A stretch of 64,000 nucleotides of DNA, from assembly GCF_029407905.1 (NCBI RefSeq), contig NC_073637.1, forward strand, positions 59,582,501 to 59,646,500, read 5' to 3'. The stretch comes from Bubalus kerabau (lineage: Eukaryota; Chordata; Mammalia; Artiodactyla; Bovidae). Of this stretch, positions 11,952 through 21,876 are shown piece after piece. Both the position numbers and the translations under genes were made by a program. The first letter of the stretch is position 1; each line of letters opens with the position of its first letter. Under the pieces are notes generated by a model. That model ran no database searches. It had not been told where the DNA came from and saw only the letters and a list, made by a program, of their open reading frames with translations.

Positions 11952-12122
11952 CAGTGGTACTCATCAGCGCTCACAAGGAATCCCCCCAGGAGCTTTAAAA
12001 ACATTGATGTGCAGGTCCCATCCCCGGAGATCCTGATTTAATTGGTCTGTGACATGACCTGGACTTCAGGATTTTTTAAAGCTCCCCAGATTCTAATACA
12101 CAGCTAAGGTTGAGAATTCCTT
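11952..12122. mobile_element. MER5-like nonautonomous hAT (Charlie) MITE
   Basis: The ends form an imperfect inverted repeat (cagtggtactca at the left, ggttgagaattcc at the right, against the family's CAGTGGTTCTCAA ends). The interior has gagctttaaaaacattgatg, gagatcctgatttaattggt and ttttttaaagctccccag, matching the palindromic MER5A/B consensus as I remember it. It is an ancient, immobile DNA transposon remnant. Confidence 0.75.
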
Positions 12123-13510
12123 GTGAGAATTTGCTTTGGTAATGGCAGTGTGATTTAAAGGCTGGGGGAAATCTCTCCCTCCTAACACATGCATATGTGT
12201 CCATCACAAACCTGTCAGACTGCACAAGAGTTTATCCTTAGCGGCTCATCCCATCGAAGCCTCTTCATTCCTTTTTAAAATTCATATCCTTCTGCTAAAT
12301 GTGACATCTTGAACTTACAATGAGTTTATCTTACCTAGAATCATAAAAATAATTTGGAAAGAATCTCAGAGGCCTCAAGTTCAAACTAGCAAGTATTTTT
12401 ACTGTGATTTTTATAGATAAGGAAGCTGAAACTCAGGGATGTCTTTCTCCAGCATTATTCTTCCCTGTAGCATTTATTTTGGTGTAGGTGTGGGGAGAGC
12501 TTTTAATTAACGTCCTTCTTCTTACATAATATTTTTTTAAAATAAGAGGTTTTAGACTGTACTTGTGTGACTATGAATTTTTTAAAAACCTTGTGCTTTT
12601 ATGTCAATCTATTTTAGGATTTAAGATAAATTATTTTGGGGTAAGGATCCTCATAAATGACATTTTAACCTTTAATATGCCTCATTTATCTAAATCAGCA
12701 TTTCCTGCTCTGTCTTCTCATCACCCTGTGATTACTTCCTATGATCTACCTTTCTCTCTTTGTACCTTTCATCTTAATCCACAGTGTCTCTACCCTGCTG
12801 GCCAAAGAGAATATATCATTGCCAAATTGGAAAGCAAAAAGATCCCCCCCTTCTATTAAAAGACATAAACAGCGGTCATATAATGTATATGTCTATTCTC
12901 AAAGACGTGTTAGACATTTTGCTTATCTGGAATTGTTTGAGGTTCCTCTGGGGTGAATGAATCAAACTCTATAAATTTGCAGCATATTAAATAAATCAAT
13001 CCCTAAAGGTAAAGTTCTGGTCTAAGCTTTGACTACTCTGATTGGAGCCCACCCTTTTTCTCCCCTCTAATCAGCATAGTCCAGTCTGAATCAGCCTATC
13101 TGAATCAAACCGAGGTATTCTAGGACCAGATGCTTGTGTAATGAAAGATATGATCTCATCAGAGACTCCATGTTCTAAGAGGCTCACACAAACAGGAGAT
13201 TATAACCAATATGTTTATTACTCTTCATGACCTAAGTCCTAATTGGAATCATGCAAATCTTCTTGTCAAAATCCTATTGCTGGTTTACCTCTCCATCAGG
13301 GAGAAACAGTCATTTTTCTGTATAATAACATGAACAGAAAACAAATAACTGCAAACCTTTAGATAATTTAAAATCCTCTTAAGCCTAGTCTTTTTCTTTC
13401 TTTAATATCTAATCTGAAGCATAAGGGTAAATGCAGTGTTTGAGTATATATTGTTTAAGACATTATTTACACGAGGGATATTGCTGCAGTATACTGAGCT
13501 GAGAAGATAC
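12123..13510. other. Unique interval, possible MIR trace
   Basis: At 12400-12440 ttttatagataaggaagctgaaactcaggg resembles the reverse complement of the MIR core. Frames at 12563-12859 (98 codons) and 12741-12956 (71 codons) overlap each other and carry no recognised domain. Confidence 0.45.
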
Positions 13511-13718
13511 TTATGTACTGTTAATCGCTCTAGTCATGTCTGACTCTTTGCAACCCCGTGGACTATAGCTCTCAGCCTCCTCTGTCCATGGAATTCTCCA
13601 GGCAGAAATACTGGAGTGGATTGCCATTTCCTTCTCCAGAGGATCTTTCTTACCCAGGGATCAAACCCAGGTCTCCTCCATTGTAGGCAGATTCTTTACC
13701 ATCCGAGCCACCAGGGAA
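13511..13718 (-). mobile_element. Bov-tA SINE
   Basis: Reverse complement of a complete Bov-tA: tail side tagtcatgtctgactctttg, body tcctctgtccatgg and tggagtggattgcca, head side gggatcaaacccagg (B box) and ttctttaccatccgagcc (A-box region). The target-site duplication is not clear. Confidence 0.92.
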
Positions 13719-13944
13719 TGATACATTTTGCAACCAGAGAGAGAAAAAAATCTCTTAAGATTTTTCATAAATGTGACCAAGATTCTCCATTGACTGACCT
13801 CATCCAATCAATTTTAAAGAATTAAATGAAAAATAAGTCTTTAATTATACCTATACAAAAAGGACTGAAAAAAAAATTACTTTCACTTGGGAAACTTGCT
13901 AATGTGATCTGAGGTGCTTTTTTTTAAGGTTTAATATTTAAGAG

Positions 13945-14255
13945 GGCTTTGCTGATAGCTCAGTTAGTAAAGAATCTGCCTGCAATGCAGGAGACCCTGG
14001 TTCAATTCCTGGGTTGGGAAAATATGCTGGCGAAGGGATAGGCTTCCCACTCTAGTATTCTTGGGCTTCCCTTGTGGCTCAGCTGGTAAACAACTCACCT
14101 GCAATGCGGGAGACCTGGGTTCAATCCCTAGGTTGGGAAGATCCCCTGGAGAAGGGAAAGGCTACCCACTCCAGTATTCTGGCCTAGAGAATTCCATGGA
14201 CTGTATAGTCATGGGGTTGCAAAGAGTTGAACATGACTCAGCGACTTTCACCTTC
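13945..14255 (+). mobile_element. Tandem partial plus full Bov-tA SINE
   Basis: A first Bov-tA (13945-14063) has a complete tRNA-like head but stops inside the body at cactctagtattcttg. It is followed at once by a full second Bov-tA (14064-14255) starting gggcttcccttgtggctcag. The pair as a whole is bracketed by an imperfect duplication aatatttaagag at 13933-13944 and 14256-14267, which suggests one integration event of a chimeric or template-switched transcript. Confidence 0.9.
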
Positions 14256-14268
14256 AATATTTAAGAAG

Positions 14269-14683
14269 TCTCAGGAATTTTCCTTCAGAACTTTGGAATC
14301 TATTCACAGATTAATGATTTTGACCACACATTTCAATTCTCTCCTCTTCATTTTGAATCAAATAATATGCAAAAGATGTTTTAATAAAATGTGTTTTGTG
14401 GTTCACACATTTTTATAATAATCAACATAGAACCGTGTGGTAAGCATTCCTGAATTTTAGTCTTTAACTCCACCATATACTTGTTATGTGAAAATTACCT
14501 TTTTGAAGAGCTCTCATTTGTAACAACCTATTGTGTGAGAACTAAAGATAATGTATGTAAAACTCTTTGAAAACTGCCTGACAAAATAGAAGCTACTTAA
14601 GAGAAAAGAGCCCTTTTAAAACAAAACATGTTTATTCATGAGAGAGCTGCTATTCCATCAAGTTTTATCTTCTCCGAAAGGAT
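14269..14683. other. Unique interval, no gene seen
   Basis: AT-rich single-copy-looking DNA between a Bov-tA pair and a BovB 3' end. Nothing recognised. Confidence 0.5.
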
Positions 14684-14814
14684 CAGATCAGATCAGTCGC
14701 TCAGTCGTGTCCGACTCTTTGCGACCCCATGAATCGCAGCGTGCCAGGCCTTCCTGTCCATCACCAACTCCCGGAGTTCACTCAGACTCACGTCCATCGA
14801 GTCAGTGATGCCAT
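14684..14814 (-). mobile_element. BovB LINE, short 3' end with gatca-type tail
   Basis: Reverse complement of the last ~130 bp of BovB (tcgctcagtcgtgtccgact, tgtccatcaccaactcccgg, catcgagtcagtgatgcc). The tail repeats are (gatca)n rather than the (ttcag)n seen in other copies. Short flanking aaggat repeats are consistent with a target-site duplication. Confidence 0.9.
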
Positions 14815-14978
14815 AAGGATAGTCCTCCAAATTTTGCCACTTCTTCCTCATCCTTACAATCTCTTCATACATTGCTATCTGATTAATGTCTTTTATCATT
14901 ATAAAGATCTTTATTTTTCTCTATTTAATATTCTTACAGGATCATGATATTTAACATTAAAGGAATGTTATAAACTAG

Positions 14979-15200
14979 ACTGGGCTTCCCTAGTAGCTTA
15001 GATGATAAAGCATCTGCCTGCAATGCAGGAGACCCGGGTTCAATCCCTGGGTTGGGAAGATCCCCTGGAGAAGGAAATAGCAACCCACTCCAGTATTCTT
15101 GCCTGGAGAATTCCATGGACAGAGGAGCCTGGCAGGCTACAGTCCATGGGGTTGCAAAGAGTCAGACACAACTGAGTGACTAACACACAACACACACAAG
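14979..15200 (+). mobile_element. Bov-tA SINE with target-site duplication
   Basis: Full-length: head gggcttccctagtagcttag, B box gggttcaatccctgg, body gtccatggggttgcaaagag, end gactgagtgactaacacac with a (CA)n-rich tail. Flanked by aaactag at 14972-14978 and 15201-15207. Confidence 0.95.
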
Positions 15201-15419
15201 AAACTAGCCTATTGCTGTAGATAAAGTTAATATTGTATGCTTGTGCATTTGTGTGCGTTTTGTTATAAATTGTTTTTATCAGTCACTCTCCATTTTACCC
15301 CAACTTTACCACCCCAAGTGGTTAATCTAATTTCTGTCTCAATAGATTTGCCTGTTTTAGACATTTCATGTAAATGGAATCATATATCATATTAGACATA
15401 CATAGACACACATCATAAG

Positions 15420-15643
15420 GGCTTCCCAGGTGGCGCTAGTGGTAAAGAACCTGCTTGCCAATGCAGGAGACATAAGAGATGGCAGGATCAATCCCTGGGT
15501 CAGGAAGATGCCCTGGAGAAGGGCATGGCAACCCATGACAATATTCTTGCCTAGAAAATCCCATGGACAGGGGAGACTGACAGGCTATGGTCCATAGGGT
15601 GGCAAAGAGTCAGACACAACTAAAGTGACTTAGCATAGCACAC
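15420..15643 (+). mobile_element. Bov-tA SINE inside L1
   Basis: Head gggcttcccaggtggcgcta, body gtccatagggtggcaaagag and end actaaagtgacttagcatag. It interrupts the L1 between catatatcat... and ...cacattttgtttatc. Confidence 0.93.
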
Positions 15644-15754
15644 AGATCACATTTTGTTTATCATTTATTAGATGAGTCATTTGAGCTGTTTCTACTTTGG
15701 GGGCTGTTATGAATATTGTTGCTATGATATTTATGTAGAAGTTTTTGTGAGGAC

Positions 15755-16130
15755 TTTTGAACTGTGGTGTTGCTTTTGAACTGTGGTATTGGAGAAGACT
15801 CTTGAGAGTCCCTTGGACTGCAAGGAGATCCAACCAGTCCATCCTAAAGGAAATCAGTCCTGAATATTCATTGGAAGGACTGATGCTGAAGCTGAAACTC
15901 CAATACTTTGGCCACCTGATGCAAAGAACTGACTCATTTGAAAAATGCTGGGAAAGACTGAAGGCAGGAAGAGAAGGGGACGACAGACGATGAGACGGTT
16001 GGATGGCTTCACCGACTCAATGGACATGAGTTTGAGTAAACTCTGGGAGTTGGCAATGGACAGGGAGGGCTGTCGTGCTGCAGTCCATGGGGTTGCAAAG
16101 AGTTGGACACGACTGAGCGACTGAACTGAC
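15755..16130 (+). mobile_element. BovB LINE 3' fragment inside L1
   Basis: Covers the last ~370 bp of BovB, with the usual C-terminal coding remnant (ttgagagtcccttggactgc; ggccacctgatgc) and tail gactgagcgactgaactg. Flanked by ttgtgaggac (15745-15754) and ttgtggggac (16131-16140), one mismatch. The 5' end holds an 18-bp near-tandem repeat (tttgaactgtggtgttgc then tttgaactgtggtattgg). Confidence 0.93.
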
Positions 16131-16189
16131 TTGTGGGGACATATGTTTTCATTTCTCTCAAGTTTTTCTCTAGGAGTGGAATTGCTGGG

Positions 16190-16397
16190 TAGTGGCGCTA
16201 GTGGTAAAGAACCTGCCTGCCAATGTAGGAGACAGAAGAGACATGGGTTCAATCTCTGGGTTGGGAAGATCCCCTGGAGGAGGGCATGGAAACCCACTCC
16301 TGTATTCTTGCCTGGAGAATCCCATGGAAGGGTAGCCTAGCAGGCTACAGTCTATAGGGTCTCACAGAGTCAGACACAACTGAAGCAACTTAGCATG
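16190..16397 (+). mobile_element. Bov-tA SINE inside L1
   Basis: Starts in the head at tagtggcgctagtggtaaag, has B box gggttcaatctctgg and body cccactcctgtattcttgcc, and ends at actgaagcaacttagcatgc. The L1 reading resumes at gataactctatgtttaatc. Confidence 0.92.
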
Positions 16398-16543
16398 CAC
16401 ATGATAACTCTATGTTTAATCTTTTGAAGAACCACCAGATGATTTTCCATCATCTTACATGCCCACTGGCAATGGATGAGTGTTCTCATTTCTCCACATC
16501 CTCATCATCATATGTTATTTTGTGACTTTTTAATTAAATCTAT

Positions 16544-16734
16544 AGGGCTTCCCTTTTGGCTCAGCTGGTAAAGAATCTGCCTGCAATATGGGAGACCTGG
16601 ATTGGATCCCTGGGTTGGGAAGATTCCCTGGAGAAGGGAAAGGTTACCCACTCCAGTACTCTAGCCTGGAGAATTCCATGGATTCTCCATAGGTCGCAAA
16701 GAATTGGACATGACTGAGTGACTTTCACTTTCAG
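16544..16734 (+). mobile_element. Bov-tA SINE with 14-bp target-site duplication
   Basis: Full head (gggcttcccttttggctcag) and body ending gactgagtgactttcacttt. Perfect duplication ttaattaaatctat at 16530-16543 and 16735-16748, the longest perfect duplication of the nested set. Confidence 0.96.
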
Positions 16735-17120
16735 TTAATTAAATCTATCCTAGTGGGTATGAACTACTGGCTCATTGAGATTTTGACTGTACTGTATCTT
16801 ACATTTTCCTGATAATGAATGATGTTGAACATCCTTTTATGTGCTTATTGGCTATTTGCATTTCTTCTTTGGAGAAATGTCTATTGAATTTCTTTGCCCA
16901 TTTTTGATTGGGTTGTCATTTATTATTTAGTTGAAAGAGTTATGTATTCTAAATACAAATTATCTCCCAGTGCAATATTTTTTGCACCATATGGGTTGTC
17001 TTTTCATATAATGATTGTACTCAAAACACAAAACATTTAACTTTTGATGGAGTCCAACTTATTTAATTTTTTCTTGTGTTGCATGCAGTTCTGTTGTTAT
17101 ATCTAAGATGGCTTTACCTA

Positions 17121-17749
17121 ATCCAAATACCAAAAATTTATTCATATTTAATTCCTTTACTGATATTTTCACTATTTTTTAGTTATTTCTCAGTGGTTTT
17201 TTTTAGAACTTATCATATATACCTAAACTTATCAGGATCTACTTCAGATTTATGTTAACTTTATTTAAATTAGATACAGAATTTATAACTCTTATATAAG
17301 GCTTTCCCCCCTTCCCCTTTTTGTGCCATAATTCCCATATATCTTACATCTGTGTATGTTGCAATTCATCAATACATTTTTATATTTATTACCTAATGTT
17401 ATTTTCTGTACTCTAAGGAAGGAAGCTGAGAGAAGAAGAGCTAGTATGTATTCATATAGTTTGCTACAGTAATTTTCTTGATTTCTTCATTTCTTTCTAT
17501 GGATTCCAGTTACACTCTGTTATTTTTTTATTATAGTTGTTTCCTTACTATAATATAGCTTTGTTCCTACCCAATTTCTGTATGCTCTTATCATCAAATA
17601 TATTACATCTCCATAATTATAGGATGACATAATTATATACATTTTGTTTTATGTGATTGCTTTTTAGATTAGTTAAAAGAAGGAGAGACAATACATAAGT
17701 TTTACTGTATTTTATAACTATCTACATAATCACCATTATTGGAACTGTT
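17121..17749. other. Very AT-rich DNA between old L1 blocks
   Basis: No gene seen. Probably eroded L1 interior, but too diverged for me to assign. Confidence 0.4.
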
Positions 17750-18960
17750 TTTCTTTTTTCAGGTGCATTAAATTACTTGCTGTCTGGCATCACTTACTTT
17801 TAGCTTGAAGTACTTCCTTTAGTATTTCTTGCAAGACAGGTCTGTTAGCAATAACTTTTCTAGGTTTTGTTTGTCTTGAAATGTCTTTACTTTGCCCTCA
17901 CATTTTATAGATCGTTTTTCTGGATGTAAGATTCTTACAGGCTTTTTATTTTTTTAGCAATTTTAATATCATCCTACTTCTTCTGGCCTCCATTATTTTT
18001 AATGAGAAGTCACATGTTAATATTATTGTTCTCTTGTTTGTGATGAGTTCTTTTTATCTTAGCTTTCAAGATTTTCTCTTCATCTTTGGCTTTTATTGTT
18101 TTCTATATGATACATCTCTGGGTGGATCTCTTTCTGTTTACCTTATTGAGAATTCTTAAATGTCTAGATACTTTTTTTTCATCAAATTTGGGTAATTTTA
18201 TTAAAAAACAACTTTCCTTTTTCCTCTCCTTTTTTTTAAATTTTATTTTATTTTTAAATTTTACATAATTGTATTAGTTTTGCCAAATATCAAAATGAAT
18301 CCGCCACAGGTATACATGTGTTTGATGCACTTGCTATGTGCATGATGGCAAGTTTTAGTGATGTCCTACATTTCTCTGAGGCTCTGTTGATTTTTCCTTC
18401 ATCACTTTTTCTCTTTTCTTCAGATTGCATAACCTCTATCTATTTATCATCAAGCTTACTAGCTCTTCTTTCGCCAGTTCAGATTTACTATGAGTCCCCC
18501 ATGAGTTTTTCACTCCAGCTATTATAATAGTATACCTTTCAGCTCTAAAATTTCCATTGATTCTTCAAAGAATTTTTAATCTCTTTATTGATATTTTCTA
18601 TCTTATGAGATACTGTCATATTGTTTTCTTTACTTCTCTAATCATGATTCCCCTTAGTTCTTGAACATGTTTATAGTAGATGTTTTGTACTTTTTTTCTG
18701 TTACTGGCACGCAGGTCTTCTCACATTGCCTTCTAATATTTTTCCCTCTATATGAGAAATGCTTTCCTCTTTCTTTGCATGTTTCATAGTTTTTGCTGAA
18801 AACTGGCCATTTTAGAGTCTATATTTTAATGGTTCTGGATATGGTCACCCCAACATGTCCACCTCTGCCCCTGGGCTTGTTGTTATGGGAAGAAGGGAAG
18901 CAGGAATCTTGTGTTCTGGGTTATACTGACTCAGAGTAGAGCTTCTATCATGTTGAGCTG
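17750..18960 (-). mobile_element. Old L1 block (5'-region type), minus strand
   Basis: The phrases cctacttcttctggcctcca, atgagaagtcacatgttaat, gatgagttctttttatctta, tttcaagattttctcttcat and catcaaatttgggtaatttt match the region near the 5' end of old mammalian L1s read in reverse, as I remember it. Interrupted at 18230-18322 by a ruminant L1 3' end. It may belong to the same L1 as 15270-17120. Confidence 0.6.
18230..18322 (-). mobile_element. Ruminant L1 (L1_BT-like) 3' terminus
   Basis: Reverse complement of the typical L1_BT 3' end: T-rich tail, then ttgtattagttttgccaaat, atcaaaatgaatccgccaca and ggtatacatgtg. It closely matches the plus-strand end at 46180-46270, so it is a ~90-bp, severely 5'-truncated insertion in the older L1. 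Confidence 0.85.
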
Positions 18961-19055
18961 GGGAGAGGAGGGAGGGTGCAGGTCATGCTCTCACTGTTAT
19001 TTAAGAGATATCTTGAATAAATGTTTGTGTGCATGTGTTTGGGAGTAAGAAGGGG

Positions 19056-19222
19056 GGCTTCCCTGATGGCTCAGATGGTAAATAATCTGCCCACAATGTG
19101 GGAGATGTGAGTTCGATCCCTGGGTCAGGAAGATCCCTGGAGAAGGGAATGACAACCCACTCGGTATTCTAGCCTGGAGAATCCCATGAACAGAGGAGCC
19201 TGGCAGCCTACAGTCCATGCGG
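19056..19222 (+). mobile_element. Bov-tA SINE, 3'-truncated
   Basis: Head ggcttccctgatggctcaga, B box gagttcgatccctgg and body cccatgaacagaggagcc are present, but the copy stops just after cagtccatgcggtgtg. The terminal gtcgcaaagagtcg region is missing, unusual for an element primed from its 3' end and so probably a later deletion. Confidence 0.9.
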
Positions 19223-20651
19223 TGTGTTTTTGATTAGCTGTATACCCCTAGGAAAACTTGCAGAGATTTTGAATGACTTCTTTTTAAAAAATAATTTTTA
19301 TCAGTTATGGTTGTTTTGCTGGCAAGCAGGTCTACAGAGCTCTACTCCAAGTGTGGAGTTGGGGCCTTAATCCACCTCAGCGTAGCTCACTTTTTTTGGC
19401 AGTTTGCACTCAGAGAGTTGACTCTCTGGGAAGTTTTATATGTTTATTAACACGATTCTAAGATAATTTTATATACTACTTAATATTTTAATATTCTAAA
19501 GATGTATTAGTAATATATTTCTTTCATTTATTGAACACATACTGCTAAGAATTTTATATATACCATCCTGACACTCATACCTGTATGAGATAGAGGCTCT
19601 TACTACCATCCCATGTTTTACAAATAAGAATGAGATTCACTCAGATGAATGAATGTGGTCATGCAGAATTTTTTCTGCCTTTATTGTTGTTTCTTTTTTA
19701 AGATATATTTCTAGAAGTAAAATTACTAGGCCAAAGGAGATGAATATTTAAACTTTCTTGGTAAGAATTAGCAAACTGATTTCTAGAAAATCATTTTTTA
19801 TTAATTTTTTTTTTCTGGGGGCTAGAATATCCCTTTCATTTCTTTCACCAGAAATAGAATTATATGATAATTTTCACTTGTATTATGTTGTTACTGATGT
19901 TGAAAGTGTTTCCATTCTCTCAATATAAATTACTTATTCATAAGTTGAGACTCTTGAAGCTTTTCCTACTATTTTTATGAGCCTTTTACATAAACTAAAA
20001 TAGATAAGAGTGTTTGATATTTGCTACAAATACTTTTGCTTAACTTATTTTTCACTGTTTTATTTTGATTGAATACAATTTTTATTATCTTAACAATTTG
20101 TGTGTAGTCCAGTTTGTTAAGGAAATCATCTACTTAATTTTTTGAGATGAGAAAAAAAGAGGCTCAGAAGCAGTTATCCTAGAGATCAAAATTCTGAAAA
20201 TTACTGTCAGTCACCTTTGGTTCACGGGGGACCTCCTGGGAGTGACTCTCCTCACAGTGACTGCAAGAACATTGCCTCCTCTGTGTGGCATGCCTTCTAA
20301 AGGGTCTGGCATACTGCAACATCTCACCAAACTACTTTTTTCTGGTAAACTCCCTATCGAGGAGCTATGCTCAAGATTCCAATTCCAGTGGACTGGGCAG
20401 AAGGTCAACTCTTTGCATTTGTTTTAATTCAGACACTTTAGGAGCTATGATATTCTATATTATAGACTTTAATCTTCCTTAATCTAGAAGGCACATCTTT
20501 CAACTTAGTTGACAGGTTAGCTGGGAGACACAAGCAAAGTAAGGTGAGCAGAAGCGTATTTCTCAATTTTAATTCTCTCTCTCTTTTACCTGTTTGAATG
20601 ACAACACCTCAGTTCATATTGAGTAAGTTTATGATAACGAATCTGAAATTC
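19223..20651. other. Mostly unique DNA with a MIR trace
   Basis: No gene seen. A minus-strand MIR-like stretch lies at 19530-19680 (annotated). The 65-codon frames near 20211-20482 overlap on both strands and have no recognised domain. Confidence 0.45.
19530..19680 (-). mobile_element. MIR-like SINE remnant
   Basis: The order 'actgctaagaattttatata ... cctgacactcatacctgtat ... ttttacaaataagaatgaga ... gtcatgcag' parallels the reverse complement of MIR (a cell of 'tttacatgtattaactcat', 'tatgaggtag', 'ttttacagatgagg'). Diverged. Confidence 0.5.
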
Positions 20652-21876
20652 TCTAATTTCAAAATTCTCCAAGCAAGGCTTTAATAGTATGTAAACTGAG
20701 AACTTCCAAATGTTCAAGCTGGAATTAGAAAAGGCATAGAAACCAGAAAGCAAACTGCCAACATCTGTTGTTTCATAGAAAAAGCAAGAGAGTTCCAGAA
20801 AAACATCTACTTCTGTTTCATTGACTGTGATCCACTTGACTATGTGGATCACAACAAACTATGGAAAATTCTTCAAAAGATGGAAACCAGACCACTTACC
20901 TGCCTCCTGAGAAATCTATATGCAGGTCAAGAAACAACAGTTAGAACTTGACATGAAACAACAGACTGGTTCCAAATAGGGAAAGGAGTACGTCAAGGCT
21001 GTATATTGTCACCCTGCTTATTTAACTTATAAGGAGAGCACATCATATGAAATGCCAGGCTAGATGAAGCAAAAGCTGGAATTTAGACTGCTAGGAAAAA
21101 TATCAATAACCTCAGATAGGCAGATTACACCACCCTATGGCAGAAAATGAAGAACTGAAGAGCCTCTTGATGAAAGTGAATGAGGAGAGTGAAAAAGATG
21201 GCTTAAAACTCAATATTCAAAAAAGGAAGATCATGCATCTGGTCCCATTACTTCATGGCAAATAGATGGAGAAACAATGGAAACAGTGACAGACCTTATT
21301 TTCTTAGGCTCCAAAATCACTGCAGATGCTGACTACATTATGAAATTAATAGACTCTTGCTCCTTGGAAGAAAAGCTGTGACCAACCTAGAAAGCATATT
21401 AAAAAGCAGAAACATTACTGCCAACAAAGGTCCATCTAGTCAAAGCTGTGGTTTTTCTAGCAGTCATGTATGATGTGAGAGTTAGACCATAAAGAAAGCT
21501 GAGCACTCAAGAATTGATGCTTTTGAACTGGAGAAGGCTCTTAAGAGTCCCTTGGACTGCAAGAAGATCAAACCAGTCCATCCTAAAGGAAATCAGTCCT
21601 GAATATTCATTGGAAGGACTGAAGCTGAAGCTTAAGCTCCAATACTTTGGCCACTTGATGAAAAGAACCCACTCATTGGAAAAGACCCTGATGCTGGGCA
21701 AGATTGAAGGCAGGAGGAGAAGGGCATGACAGAGGATGAGATGGTTGCATGGCATCACTGACTCGATGGACATGAGTTTGAGCAGGTTCCAGGGGATGGT
21801 GATGGACAGAGAAGCCTGGTGTGCTGCAGTCCATGGGGTCGCAGAGAGTTGGACATGACTGAGCAACTGAACTGAA
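20652..21876 (+). mobile_element. BovB LINE, 5'-truncated, heavily decayed
   Basis: Begins in the reverse transcriptase region (attctccaagca, then a frame resembling FRKG..., aagcaagagagttccagaaa) and runs through the cttatttaacttataaggag (SPxLFNL-like) and tcagataggcagattacacc (degraded YADD) to the C-terminal region and tail gactgagcaactgaactgaa. Numerous stops and indels, for example in the YADD region and at 21018-21040. It is older than the 52.8 kb and 62.0 kb copies. Confidence 0.93.

Larger units (their letters stand above)
15270..17120 (-). mobile_element. Old L1 (L1M-type) 3' region split by four insertions
   Basis: The pieces at about 15270-15419, 15644-15754, 16141-16189, 16398-16543 and 16749-17120 read continuously as a minus-strand old L1 when the intervening elements are removed. 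For example, catttcatgtaaatggaatc is followed by ttatcatttattagatgagt, then taggagtggaattgctgggt, then gataactctatgtttaatct. The insertions are Bov-tA, BovB, Bov-tA and Bov-tA. The order fits an L1 that predates the ruminant elements. Confidence 0.75.
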
